Source: Chondrosia reniformis (lineage: Eukaryota; Porifera; Demospongiae; Chondrillida; Chondrillidae). Taken from it: DNA of 64,000 bases. The DNA lies in the NCBI GenBank assembly GCA_947172415.1, contig OX359193.1, forward strand, positions 4,768,501-4,832,500, in the 5' to 3' direction. Made by a program: the position numbers and the translations under genes. Each line of letters begins with the position of its first letter. Positions within the stretch are counted from its first letter, which is position 1. The notes under the pieces were generated by a model. That model made no database searches, had not been told where the DNA came from, and worked only from the letters and a program-made list of their open reading frames with translations. Shown here one piece after another: positions 48,401 to 62,139 of the stretch.

Positions 48401-51400
48401 CATTGCATAGCTTCTCATCCTTCAGTAAAGGTACTGCAAAGAGAACAAGTTAGGCACTATGATAAAAGATGTAAGGTGTACATATAACATGAAAATAAAA
48501 GACGGACAGTCTTAATAGCAAATACGTACATAAATACCAAATGAACATAAAGGTAAAGCACAACACAGACTTTAAAATATGTAAGGGGTAATAAGCTATT
48601 GTTGTTTACTACTGTATTCTTAGTAGTCAGTACTTTCTGTGAAACTCATTCACAGATGAACATGACACTTCAAAGAGCTTACTGATAGATTTGTGAAGAC
48701 AAGATTTCAATCCACTGAGGAGGTCTTCTATAGATTTTATGTGCTGTTCTTTTTCACCTTGGATTAAAAATATTCCTGGGTCTTTCATTTCTTTCCTGTT
48801 GACTGCAATGTGCCTTCCAAGCATGCAGCTCTATTAAACGGAGGTCAGCTATAAAGTTATACATTCAAAGTCTATCTATGAATGTGTGTGCTTTTAGTGG
48901 GAATGTGCACTACGTAGCTCACTCACTGCTGCTCAACCAAAACATCTCCTTACAAATATACATATGTATATTATGTACATACGTAGGTATGTACGTATGT
49001 AAATGTATATAGTTTCGTATATAAGCCTCACTGTTTTAGCATCTATGACTTGTTACAAACTGTTGTCAGTAGGAGAATGTTGTATGTACGTATGTATACG
49101 TACGTACATACAACATATGAGTATGGATGTACAGGTCAAATACATATATAGCTTGCCTCAAATCAAGTTGGCTAATACAAAACAGTCATATCCACTTCCA
49201 TTACCTCATAAATAACAGAGAGTTCCTTCAGAAACACTTTGGCAGCACTGTAAGTTCTCTGGTTGGGAACAATGGCTATATAAAGCAGATCCTTCTTCAG
49301 AGAATATGGCTCCAACATTAAGTGTTCCTGGATCATTTCAACAAAAATAGGTACGTAAATCTTACAGCCAGCACATTCCAGCCAGGAAAACATAGAACGA
49401 CAAATACAAGGCTTATACCTACTTACAAGGTGAAATGCATTTTAAGAACTCTGTGAGGGCCCTCTGAAATCACATGAAAAACATTATGTACATAACTGTA
49501 CTTACCCAAGAACAAAGGGCTAGAGGGGAAATAGACACATGATCTTGTTCATAGCTGACAGCAACTGGAGGTATGGGTACTGGTACACAGTCACTTCCAA
49601 AGAGAGCTAAAATGTAACAGGCAATCAAAGTTACAGGATTACATCTGACCATTGGTCTTATTGAAATATCATACATTGGGAATTGAATGAGTGAGTCTAA
49701 CAAATGTGAGATTACGAGTCTTGCCCGCAATCTTTTGATTTGACACCTCAGCAATTTTGTATACTGGTCCATACACCTTAAGCTTATCTTGCAATTCTTT
49801 TAACCACAATGCTTTACTTTACCTTTTTGGATACTGTAATTTGGGAAATTTTCGTTGTTAAAATATTTTCATTGTTGGCCAAAACCACGAAAATTTCTCA
49901 CACAAAATGTTTTAACAACAAAATAATAACGCGTTGTACGATCAACGTATATACGTATATATATATAACATGCGGTCATGCAAACTGCTGAAAATGGCTC
50001 TACTGCGATACCTGCAGCGCAAGGATGATCCCTTTCGTAATCCTCCATTTCTCAACGCGATATTTTAATGTGAAAATTTCCCGAAATACGGTATACATAT
50101 TACCTTAAATTCAATCTCCAATATATGGTACGTATTCATGTACATTCTTATAAATAAATAATAAATATTGTAAGGGCCTTTTGTGGCAACCCCTATATTG
50201 TTTTCATTCTTAAGCCCGGTAAAATAAATGTTTAAAAAACATCTATTTTTAGGTAATATTTTAGGCTACAAACTAGATAATTTATCGCTTTAGGGTCAAT
50301 AGCAATTTTGTAGATACGAGTGTATGCAAAGCAGTCATCACAACATCAGCAAAATGGCAGTTGCCATAGATGTCACTTCTGAGAATAGAAATAATTATTA
50401 TTATTTACCTTGACTGGGCTTCAGTAACTGAAATTCTTTGAGGCAAAGGGGCCCATCGAAGTGAAGCTTTGGGGTGCACACCGAGGAGAGACCAGATAAT
50501 AGATTTCCTTTGATGCCCTTCATCGAGTGCACAGCAAGTGCATTCTTAACATCCTGAGCTTGTAGCAGCCACTTTTCTAAATAATATGGCCCATATATAT
50601 AGCATTAAGTAAACAATCTATAGCTGACTACAATTCATTAGTACTTTCAACTTACATATGTACTTAGGTATGTACATACATATATAACCAAAATACGTAC
50701 ATATGTATGTATGTATCCTAAGAGATTCCAAAGCACATGAATGCTACTGAAATGGTAATGCTATATACCTGGATATGTAAAATATGGACACAGAGATGGA
50801 TTTATGTATACTATGTATACTAAAGGGACTAGGAATTGAAACTTTAAAATTTCCAGGTTCAGTCTAAAATTTTAGAAACTTTGTATTTAGCAGAAAAAAT
50901 GTTTGTGGATTACATCTAATTTAAAAGATCCACCATTGTTAACAGAACATCTGCTACAACTAACCTGAATTACCATCCTGTGGTGCTTTGCCCATTTGCT
51001 TGCAGTAGTTGGGTTGACCACACCACAACTGTGAAAATATAACTTGACCTTTGCACAGAGCGGAAATGTAAACGTTTTCTGGGTACAGTAAGTTGGCTGC
51101 TTCACATTTCATTGTATCATGACCGTTTGAAAAAAAGTTAAAATCACAAAATGTCATTTGAATTGTAAGATTCTGAGCAATTTGCAACATAGTATTTTGG
51201 GCTGCAGAGTATAAGTAAAATACTTTAATACAAAGGAATACACAAATAAACATTAACTCTCTTACTTTTGGACAATGCATCTTTGTCCTTCTGCTGTATA
51301 CTAACAAAACCTGTCTTCGTGGAGCCTCCATTGTCAGGGTGAAGTTTGGATTGGTCTAAGGTGTTAAAAATATTGGGTTCATCTTCTTCAAATCCCAAGT

Positions 51401-54400
51401 AATTCATCTTGACTAAATCTTCCCTCAGAGATTCAGATTTGCAATCGTAATATGAATAAATTTCTTGTTTTCCAAAGGTAAGTGAATCTATTAATGTTAA
51501 GGTGAAGACTAGAGCATAATTTTCTGGTAACATAGGTTGGAGCTTATGGCTTGCCACTGGAGTAGGAGTAACAACATCACTATTTCCAATTACAGGTGAG
51601 TCCCTGGGGGTACCACTGCGAGATGCAAAGTGATGATAAAAGCTACTCTTTCTTCCGGGGCGTACGACAGGAGACAACATGGGAGTGAAGAGTGGAGTTG
51701 AGGGCAAGGAAGGGTGATTTATAAAGAGAGATTCGGGTCTTTTTTTGACAGCTACTCTCTTTTCATCCAGACTGCTAATTAGAGTAGGTGAAGGTGGGAA
51801 TTGAAATTTGGGCGCTCTTGAAGATTGTGAAGAAGAAATGGATACTTCATTTCCACCAGACATTAGTCTACAAAATAGGATAGACAGTAGAGTGTTGTCA
51901 AGGGTCATTGCTAACAGAGTAAATTAACTTCAAGAAATCTATCCCAAGTACGTACAACTGGAAATAATACAGTTTGTATGGCAGACGATTACTAGGAATA
52001 TGTGTTAGATGAAGACACATATACGTATATGTATGTACGTATGTATGTACTTACCTGCTGTTTGAAATACCAGGAGAAAAGTCAGCCTACAGAAGAAAAG
52101 ACTGCATTTATACACACATGGGACCACACAGTACAGCTCCCCCTTTAGGGCATATCATAGGAGAACGTGTTAACTGGTTATAGGTACGTATGTACATACC
52201 TTTCTAGGTGCATAGACACAGGAACTGGGTAGTTTCTGCACTTTCTTTCTCTTACTGGGCAACTGGCTGAGAGGAGCAAAGGAATTCGGAATGTACATCT
52301 GCTCCTCTTCAAATATCTACAATTGTAAATCAAAAATGGTTTACATATGTATGCAATGATAGCAATTAACAGAGGTGTGAAGATATGAATGTACACATAA
52401 TATCCTAACTCTTGACAATTTACTGTACGCACATGTATACATATTTTGTTACAGACATTCATACATATTTCATGTGCTTTTGGTGCACTTTTTCAATGTG
52501 CTCGTTATATTTTTGTTTTCTAAGACAACACTGCCTATTCAAGGTTCTAAACATGCAAACAGTTAACTCAATCTACAAATGAAAGCGAGAAAGGTTGGCA
52601 AAGGAAAGGAAGCAGAATTATTCTACTCACACATGAAGTCTACAAACACATATGTACGTACATTCGTATAAAAGAATAAGAAACTAATGCCATCCATTTA
52701 AACAAACAACTTACTCCACCATTTTCTGTTGGAATATCACCTTCTACACATTCTGAGACCACCTCTTCAGCTCTATCATCCATTACACAGGCCTATACAA
52801 GCAGGAATATGGGTAGCTAGGGGTACATATGCGATCATATACGTACAGTACATATCAATTAGCCATTGCTAGAACTGGGTTAAGGTCTGTTATCATTTGA
52901 AAGGACGATTTTTCAGTTGCAAATATTGTTTATACGTAAATATAAATGATAAGAGAATATAACTTATTATTTACTTGCTCAACAGATGGTGGAGTAGGGA
53001 ACATTCTAGCTAGGTCAAGGAGAGAGTCCCTTCCTGTCCCCGTTGGATCAATAGTGGCTCCTGCTTCATCTCTTGAGCCAGGAAGGGGATCTGCTTCTTT
53101 GTCTGGATCTTCTTCTTCATCAAATATGTTATCCAACACGGCAGGCACCTACACACAGGTACGTATGAAGTATGTACGTATCAAGCAGCAGGTATATATG
53201 AATGTATTTAGGTACATATATATATATATGTATCTCTACTAATAAGAAGAATGGAAATTAATCACATGTACTCAATTGTACAACAAGACCTGCAAATACT
53301 TGAGTATATCGCAATTGAAAACCAATATTTAGATGTTACTAGATTAACTAAAAAGTTCTTTAATACTTAAGGAATATGCAGTAAGTTCCCAACCATTTTT
53401 GATTATGCAAGATCAATTTAATACTCAAACAGGTGGTATAACTTGCAAAAGAAATACGATATATAAACTCACAATATCATAACTACAAATGTATGAATGC
53501 TACAATAAAAAAAGCTATTAAATGTACAAGTTCTTCATTTTATACTACACACCTTGATGAGGTCGTCGTGCATGTATATCGGTTTTGCAGTTGGTGGAGA
53601 CATCACAGCAGAAGACGGACTTCCTTTGGAAGTATCACTGTTAGTTACAGAATTGGGCACTGAGGTGCCTTCTGATATCCTACAGTGAGCAAAAGAGCAG
53701 AAACTCATAGTTACTGCCAACCAGGCCCTTAGCAACACCTTGGACTTACAACAAAGGCAGTGTGGGTGCAAAAGACTTGTTGCTACACACGTACGTACGT
53801 AGTTGTGAAGTTCATACATTTTACTACCTCACTAACCTAAGACCCATTTATAGCAGCAAATCTGCTAGTCTCATACTGCACATTGCCATTTGAGACACAC
53901 AAAGCAATTTAAATTAGTAGAATGGCATGTGGATTACACTAGGCCTTGTTACGTAACATAATTGTCTTACAATGGGGCAGGTAAGGATTTGTAGTTGAAA
54001 AAGCTTAAACCATCTCAGTGTGGCTAAACTTCACTATAAACAATTTACAAATTTTAATATTAAAAACACCTACCACAAACCATTGTATATCAAGCATAAA
54101 TATATATACGTATGTAGGCTTTTCTACAGAATAGGCATAGCATGTAAGAATAGGGTGTATTAGATTTTTCATATGTAAAGTAGCTTACGTTGTCAGCATG
54201 GCATTATTTTGAATTAAGGCATTTTCAGAAGTAAGGACATTTGTCATTTGGGGAGTCACTTGATCATTTGGCAACCTCAGACAGTACCACCATCCATCAC
54301 TGTCTCGTTTCCATGTCATGGCATCAGTTGCTAGCTGCATACCAGCTACAGCTGCATCATAGTCTTCTACACTGGAGTCTCCTCCCAGAGAACTGACTGG

Positions 54401-57400
54401 AGCTCCCAGCAGTTGTTGCATCAGTGGCAGTGGAGCGGGGGAAGATGGTATGCTGATACAAGGACAGGGAGAGGGCAACGGAGTGGCATACTTTGGTATA
54501 CCACTGTTGGCTCTATTGACACCTGAAAACGGAATTGATGGACTTGCAAAGGGTGTAGCTGCAACAGGCGTTGGTGCAACTCTTTCACTTCTTGCCACTT
54601 TATGAGGTGGTCCTACTTCTTCCCAGTCCTCTTCCTTAGCAGCACGTTTGTTAATTGAAGTCTGCAGCCTTACATTGGAGAGAGATATTTTTTCTGGCTT
54701 CAAGGATTGCCTGTATATAAAAAGATGACACATGTGCTAGTCCACCACTCAACAGTCTAAAGACTGTTCAACTTACTGAACTGTCCTTTGAATTGATTTG
54801 CACACACACTGCTTTGTCAAACTGCATGTTTAATAATACAAAAAATAAAATGGCAGTTACTGTTGAAAAAGTAACTTAGGCACTATTTGGATAATTGAAG
54901 TGATAAATAAACCACAAGCAATCACTGACAAACATTATGAGGAGAGATAAGTAGCTATTGTTGGAAACTGAATACAGGATAGCTAGCTTTGACTATTCGG
55001 AAACTGAATTATGCAAGTACAACTATGGATCAACTTCACTCTTTCAACTGTACAAACAAGTTAGCTATTCCCTTGGTGATTCAATTGTTAAGCCAGTTCA
55101 AGTGCACTTTTAACCTATTTTAAAGTGGTTTTAATAGTATTAATTGTTAAAAATCTTAGGGGCATACGTACAAGTTTACTTGCACAAGCAATGCAACTAC
55201 GTGCATACGTACATAGTACATATACGTAACATGCATACTATAGATAGAGCACTTTAATTGCTACTGCACACTTACAAGGCTGGTCCATCTGGCTCAGAAA
55301 TTCTACTTTCCTTTGGCTTTGCAGTGGAAGGTGCAGGAGTGTCCATGTTGTCACTGTTCAGCAGAGATTCCAAAACAACAATAGCACGTGAAGGATATTT
55401 CATTCTTGTACCACCTAACAGAACCAGTAACATACGTACATAGTAACACACGTATGGACGTACATACGTACGCATATATATACAGATATTGTGTGATTGG
55501 TTTTACTGTAAAGAGCACTTCAAACATAAATTGGAAATACATACTGTAGATGACTTCAGGTATAGCCAGAAATCACTTTGAACATTCAAAGTACACAAGC
55601 ACGTGTATATAGCAGTATAGCAGTAAATGCACTCGCAATATAGACATTGTATTTAATAATGTATACATCTAATCACAAACATAATTAATCCTCAAACTAC
55701 AGTACTTCTTTCTTTAGTACAGCAAGCACTCCTTGCTATACAGTAATAATTGTAAGTGTTAATAATATAGGTTCTACATTTCCAAACATGGCTACTGCCA
55801 TTTTCATACTACATTTTCAATCTATCTCTCTAACATTTTAAAACTCTCTTAATATGTACATACGTACATACATACACACTCACCCACAACAACCTCTACA
55901 GCAGCTGGCAAGCTGTGCTTGGAATCGTAATTTGAAAGACCAGGATAAAAAATCTGCCATTCATCTATTAACTCCTTCACATGATCATCAGACATATCAT
56001 ATCTGTGACCTGTTAGAGTTGCTGTTACCCCACTTGGGCTTAGAAGGACTAGAGAATATAAAATTAGGTAAGTATGGATCGTTATTCTAATCCAGTAAAA
56101 GACAAAGAAAAAACAGCTTGATTACATACTGCATAAGTTACATATTCATTGTGACATACGTATTCTGGAAGCCTTTAAAATCTAATACATGAGCATTCTT
56201 TCATTTCAGTAACTTCAAACTATCCAATAAAATTAATAATTTAAATCTGTTGTCCTATTTCTTGACCTAAAAACTTATATAAATATGCACCCTTATATTT
56301 ACATACGTATGCAAACATCTGTAAAAGTAATTTTACTGAAACTAGGTTTTGATACAAATTTAAGTGAAGTTCTCAAAAAGTAGATCTCCTTACAAGTTAC
56401 TGTACACACCTTTAACACCAGATTGAGAATTCATAGCTCTAGTAAGAAGCTTTGATGACAATGGTAGCAAACTGGATATGGCTTTAATATTCATTGTTGC
56501 ACACACAATTTCATTGGCATGAATGAAGAAATCAAACTGGAACAATAGGGAAGCTCGATCTCTGCTGTCAGGCTCCATCTTGACAAACCACGACCCAAGG
56601 CTGTAGAAGTTTCTTGACAGTAAGGACCTATATGTCAACACCAATTAACAGCTAGAGGATCAGCATGTCTACATTACTGATTAGGACATTTTCACAACTA
56701 GTAGAAATCAATTTCCTAGTGCTAATGGCCAATATTTATCTGAACACAAACGTAGTTGTAAAACTGAAGCAAACAGTGGATATACGTATGTACATACAAA
56801 TCTGCAGGATGCTGGTATAATGTTTAGGCTCCATTTGAAGGACGCCAGACTTTCAATGATCTGTGCCAACTAATAGGATCATCTCAATCAATATGAAGAA
56901 ACCAATTACATACACATGTAGACAGTATGTATATAAGGTAGACTGTGCACGTACCTTTCAATTAGGTTCCTTATTGCCTTAAAAAACATGTTAGTTGGTG
57001 TAGCATCCTTGGCAATTCCATCTTTCAATCCACCACTAATATATTCTAACAAAATAAAGAGAATTTCATGTGTTGCATGTAGTAAATGTGACATTTCACA
57101 TTATGCAAACATATACCGTATAAATGGAAATATTGGCGGGGAATTAAATTTGCCGAGTTGGTAGTCTACTACAGGATCACCAAATTTTAAATCACCAAAT
57201 TTATTACATAATAATAATACTTGCTCAGTTGTATGGGGTTAACCCTGCGCACAAGATCACACCATCAATTTTTATCCTGTACAGCATCGTAGATGGAGAC
57301 CTTTGAAGTGAACCATCTACTTGCAGGCTTGCACAGAAGAAGAGGCACTACCCAAGTGAAGGAATAGGTAGTGACCCACTCATATGATAGATAGCCGACC

Positions 57401-60400
57401 TACGTCTGACTACTTGTATGACAGTGGCATGACTGCTAATTCATGACAACTGACAGGGTAAGGATATACGTTACGTTGTATGATGCTTAGCTGCTGTATA
57501 CCTCAGGGAAATACGAGTTTTTATTATGATGTTATAACCTCTGACCACCGTCACCACCAAATTTAAATTCCACCAACATTTATCTTGCCTGTTTGGAGGC
57601 AAAATCACCAAATATTTAATCCACCAATATTTCCAGCCATACGGTATGCATATTGGTACATACCGCAATCAACAACACCAAGAGAGCTACAGTGGGCCCT
57701 GGTTTAACCAACACTGTTTTTTTTTCAACCAAAAATGTCGGATAAATCAGGTGTCAGATAAAAAAGGGTTGCGAAATAATGAATAAGATAGAGCAACCTT
57801 AAGCACGAATAGTCAAAAACGCTTATTTCATCTTCTCGTGGCGTGGTAGTCTCCTCTTTGTGCTGTTGGAATCCGCCTTAAGGACAATTCTTTAAGGATA
57901 TCGCTGACTGTCGATCGTTTTTCTGCCATTCTCCGAAACTTTCTTAATCTACTCCGCAACTGTCGGATAATAAAGGTTAAAAAATATACACACACCTAAA
58001 TCTGTATCGGAAAATAGTGTCGGATACGGATAAACCGAGGTCGGATATATGAGGGCCTAAAATATTATGGGGAATATGATTTAGATTGGTTTCAGTCGAT
58101 TAGTTCAGTTAAATAAGGTTGTAAACCAGGGCCCACTGTACGCACATATGTATGTCCTGTATTTGTACAAAGTCATACTCACGAGTAAGAGATGGCGACA
58201 ACAAGCCTTCAATGTTTGGTAGTGATTCAGAATGGAATAGCCAAAGCTCTTTCCCATCAGCATTTCCAGTAGCTGTCTGATCCGTACCTATCTGAGGTTC
58301 CTCAGCCATTGGCAGCTATGTACGTACATATGTATGTCAAGACACATGAATTATATAAAACACCATATTCCAAACACTATAGTTATCATACATACCTACG
58401 TATAGAGCTATGGAAACATGTATACCAAAAACTCTGCTATACGCTAATACTTACCGAACTTCTCCAGGAACATATATATCCAGCGTTTAAAAGCTTGGAG
58501 TAAGATAGTAATACTGGATGATCTCTGGGTCTCTCATGAGTGGAACTGGTGGTATGTGTGTAGCAAGTCCACATTACACCCTTTATGTCAGCCTGAAGAG
58601 TAAGGATTTCACACACATCATATGCAAGTAAGCACTGTATGTAGTTTCAGGTTAACAATACATCAAATATGCAATCCACATTAGTACGCAGGGCTGCATA
58701 GAGGGGGGGGGGGCAGAGGGGGACTTCCCCCCGGATTGATTTTGCCCCCCCTAATCTGCTTCGACATCCTCATACCATTGCCCCCCTAAATTTTGAAAAA
58801 TTTCATTTCCCCCCCTCTGACCCCAAGTTCTGCATACAGCCTTGAGTACGGATAAGCAAATACAGTCAAACCATATCTAATGGACATTCCTTAAATGTGC
58901 ACAATAGTGAGAACACTTAGTGGTATCCCAGATAGATGTTTTCCCCATTCTACTAACACAGAATAGTAAGGCAGCCTTTTAAGGAACTCACTGCAACACG
59001 TGTACATTACAGAAAGGCGAACCTTCATGTTGAAATTGCTAAACCCCTAGAACACACTTTCACAAACCTCCTTGAAACAAACTCTTTCTAAGGCAGATTT
59101 TAACAGCTTCAGTTTAATGAAAGAGATTGCTCACTTGTTTGTTGATAGCTAGGTATACGTATGTAGGTAATTAAGATAGTAATAGGTGGTATGCATGTTT
59201 GGCAAAGAGTTAGAGTCTACTTTCCTCCCATACTTTACTACATCAGTTGATGTGCAGCCTGTAAGACAGCTACTACTATATGAGTACCTACACTACGTAA
59301 ATGCTCTCACAGCTACTTGTTATGTACAAATGTATATGTAAATAAATTTGGGTGAATTTGGGTGAAAGTACAGCTTTCCTGAAAATACACTTGTACTGTA
59401 CCTTATGTACCTGATTCAAGCATCATCCCAAATCTATCTATTTCTATATGCACATGTATGTACGTATATGTAAACCCGTCAGCATGCAATCAGTGTAAGG
59501 CAGGGTCAAATATTAAAATTGATTTTTAATGAACTGAACTACATACGTACGTACATATAGTCTACGTCATGTGTCACGCAGTTTTAGTTTGTCTTATCAA
59601 GTATACAATGCTAACACACTTCATAATAATATTATTAACCGTCACTGACTCAACCCTTGATTTAATTTGGCAGCCACTTTGGAAGCCTCCTAAATTAGGC
59701 CATATCACTCCTCACTAGGAAGAACTACGTACATATATAAACATTTCACTGTACATATGTACACTTAAAACACCATTTTGGGTGAGTACTAAGCCCGGCT
59801 TCCATAACAGAGGACACTGTATCCAGAGTTTAGACTGGACACAGAGAATCAACCAGTTTAGACTGGACACAGAGAATCAACCAGTTTAGACTGGACGCAG
59901 AGAATCAACCAGTTTAGATTGGACACAGAGAATCAACCAGTTTAGACTGGACGCAGAGAATCAACCAGTTTAGACTGGACACAGAGAATCAACCAGTTTA
60001 GATTGGACACAGAGAATCAACCAGTTTAGATTGGACACAGAAAATCAACCAGTTTAGATTGGACACGGAGAATCAACCAGTTTAGATTGGACACAGAGAA
60101 TCAACCAGTTTAGATTGGACACGGAGAATCAACCAGTTTAGATTGGACACGGAGAATCAACCAGTTTAGATCGGACACAGAGAATCAACCAGTTTAGATT
60201 GGACACAGAGAATCAACCAGTTTAGATTGGACACAGAGAATCAACCAGTTTAGATTGGACACAGAAAATCAACCAGTTTAGATTGGACACGGAGAATCAA
60301 CCAGTTTAGATTGGACACAGAGAATCAACCAGTTTAGACTGGACACGGAGAATCAACCAGTTTAGATCGGACACAGAGAATCAACCAGTTTAGATTGGAC

Positions 60401-61935
60401 ACAGAGAATCAACCAGTTTAGATTGGACACAGAGAATCAACCAGTTTAGATTGGACACAGAGAATCAACCAGTTTAGATTGGACATTACAAAAGTACAAA
60501 CTATAAGATTTTGCACATGTATACAAGTCTACACTGCTGCTTAATCTACAAACCTTTCCTGCTACACTGCTTCACATGTGAGATACATACTGCACATACG
60601 TTACATAGGAATATACAGTGCATGCGCACATCGGTCATCCAAGTGCAAAGCAGTGAAATGTATATAGTAGTGTCATACTGCTACGTGTTTGTTTATGTGG
60701 TACAGGGAGCCAGTTATATGGACGTACGTATGCATATCTTGTTGAGTAGTATTTACAGATGCACGTACGTATGTGGTACATATATATGTACCTTTGTATA
60801 TAAGTACAATAAAAACACATGTACATAGTTTATTGATAAAGTGAATAATCACCGGAAGATATACGTAGCCCTCAACCCACAAAGTGATTATTCATTTCTC
60901 ATCATATCCCTGGACAGGCTTGGTGGAATTAACTCTGATTAAGTCCACTTACACAATTTGCTATTTAATCAAACGTTTTCTAAGTACAATAACCTGTCAA
61001 GTAACCATCTCTAGAGCACAAAACACATTGGGGTATAGAGAGCATTGATTTAGACAACTGCTTCTACTTGTGTATATGCACCCAGGATAGACACTGGAAG
61101 CCTTCATGAACAGTCACCTCTCTATGATGGTACTGCTTAAGTGGCCACTTCAACCAAGTTTAGGTCCTGTAATTGGCTGACTTGGAAGGTTCTGATGTAT
61201 ACAATAAGGTAGGGGTGCGGAACAACTTAAGATAAAGCAGATAAGGTACATGTTGGTAAATAAACTAACAATTTAAACAACAAACAGTCAAGAACATGCG
61301 ACATATTATACATACTCCACATGCTTCCATGTGAAGTTGAAAATCCCCAATACATACATACCTATGAATGTATGTATGTATGTATGTATGTATGTATGTA
61401 TGTATGTATGTATTCATACTAAAGAGCCAAAATAAACTGTATCATACATAAGTACATTACAGGCACTACAAATTACTGTGAAACTGCAAAAATGTTAAGT
61501 ATCTAGGTAGCAAACGGAAAGTTAACTACACAAACGCCATCTACAGCTTATGTTAGTGAGTAAAACGATTTGCAGTGTCTTGATACTTGTTAAATGTAAA
61601 CATACGTACTATCTCAACCAAATGCTCACTACGCTCATACTGTATAAAAGTATTCACACACGTACCTACATGTACATTGCAAACAGGTTACCATTCAAAC
61701 ACTGTCCTCTAAGCCATAAACGACGATATTCGAACGAACCACATACAAAACGCGACTGTGAAAGGCCCATTCTGGGTAAGCGATTGTAATTATTTTGTAG
61801 ACAATATTGGTGGAGTACGTGCTTACGTACAAAACCTACACCAACTCTAAACCCTATTTAGTAGATAATTAAAACTCACCAGTTTGAATACATTCGTTGG
61901 GGCGTGAGCAAGGCCTGAATGGACGCTAGAATCCA
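45442..61935 (-). CDS. MED13: Mediator complex subunit 13 (MED13/MED13L)
   Basis: MED13 links the CDK8 kinase module to core Mediator. 27 exons were read: 61935-61880, 58592-58455, 58315-58183, 57035-56955, 56627-56410, 56048-55884, 55414-55276, 54710-54189, 53689-53553, 53148-52975, 52792-52715, 52316-52200, 52086-52055, 51867-51266, 51201-50965, 50576-50409, 49606-49506, 49327-49205, 48830-48634, 48433-48171, 48009-47836, 47761-47532, 47330-47188, 47058-46897, 46534-46355, 45833-45605, 45496-45442, giving about 1,620 residues (human about 2,170). Diagnostic matches: ADIKGVMW and KELWLF (N-terminal domain), MSDDHVKELIDEWQIFYP, the LARMFPTPPSVEQ phosphodegron-type motif, PLALCSW/EHLMLEPY, VLFCSYCVSLDKKWLLAAF, SLQKLWDYCLSVIS and the C-terminal LAEGYLISS. 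The ATG at 61935 gives MDSSVHSGLAHAP. The last exon stops early (TAG at 45442-45444), while the next frame continues with MED13-like sequence. Confidence 0.93.
46022..46266 (+). repeat. Dispersed repeat family, copy B (MED13 intron)
   Basis: GATTCACAAAAGATAAAGAT, ACTCCCAGGATCACTGATGA, GAAACAGCTGTCTGACCC, AAGACTCCTGTATC, then GAATAGGCACAGCATGTAGG and GTGTATTAGATTTTTCATG. It is the most complete copy seen. It lies between the MED13 exons 46534-46355 and 45833-45605, antisense to the gene. Boxes CTGATGA (46074) and GAAAC (46096) could form a hammerhead core, with GGATCA/TGACCC as stem I. Confidence 0.82.
49834..50091. mobile_element. 258-bp MITE-like element with TA flanks (MED13 intron)
   Basis: CTGTAATTTGGGAAATTTTC at the left and GAAAATTTCCCGAAATACGG at the right are imperfect inverted repeats of about 20 bp. 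TA is present on both sides (49832-49833, 50092-50093). There is no coding capacity. It lies between exons 50576-50409 and 49606-49506. Confidence 0.75.
54116..54180 (+). repeat. Dispersed repeat family, 3' fragment
   Basis: TAGGCTTTTCTACAGAATAGGCATAGCATG and GTGTATTAGATTTTTCAT match the 3' third of copy B (46199-46260). The 5' part with the hammerhead-like boxes is absent. Confidence 0.75.
57114..57646. mobile_element. 533-bp TA-flanked element with inverted termini (MED13 intron)
   Basis: TACCGTATAAATGGAAATAT at the left and ATATTTCCAGCCATACGGTA at the right are inverted repeats with internal mismatches that continue as AATTAAATTTG / CAAATATTTAAT. The dinucleotide TA at each end could be the target duplication. 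No transposase frame is present. It lies in the intron between exons 58315-58183 and 57035-56955. Confidence 0.78.
57690..58138. mobile_element. 449-bp pogo/Tigger-like MITE with TA target duplication (MED13 intron)
   Basis: CAGTGGGCCCTGGTTTA and TAAACCAGGGCCCACTG are perfect 16-17 bp inverted termini, flanked by TA at 57688-57689 and 58139-58140. The interior has several GTCGGATA segments. CAGTGG ends with a TA target are typical of pogo/Tigger-derived non-autonomous elements. It lies about 40 bp right of the previous element. Confidence 0.88.
58686..58846. repeat. G-run/C-run element with inverted ends (MED13 intron 1)
   Basis: GGCTGCATAGAGGGGGGG at the left and CTCTGACCC ... CTGCATACAGCC at the right are imperfect inverted repeats. 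The interior has several runs of five to ten G or C separated by AT-rich text. It is probably a short non-autonomous element; the G-runs on both strands could form quadruplexes. Confidence 0.6.
59815..60485. repeat. 28-bp minisatellite, about 24 copies (MED13 intron 1)
   Basis: Unit TTTAGATTGGACACAGAGAA followed by TCAACCAG, 28 bp, about 24 copies with few variants (ACTGG/ATTGG/ATCGG, ACACAG/ACACGG/ACGCAG). The block lies in the first intron, about 1.4 kb from the first exon. Confidence 0.97.
61373..61412. repeat. TATG microsatellite
   Basis: About ten units of TATG (GTATGTATGTATGTATG...). Shorter TACG/TATG runs are scattered over much of the window. Confidence 0.93.
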
Positions 61936-62139
61936 TTTTGGCTGACACAATTTGGCCTTGAGACGAGTTGCAAGAAATGATTTAAATTTTAAGAAATCGT
62001 TGTGCTTCTCATCAGATGCTCAGATGATCGTTTATACCACTAAAGTGGGCTCTAAAAAGAATATAGAACTGCGTGCATGATGTAATGTGACGTAATATTA
62101 AGTGTTATTTGGTTGAGCAAGAATGCGTGGAAATGCTTT

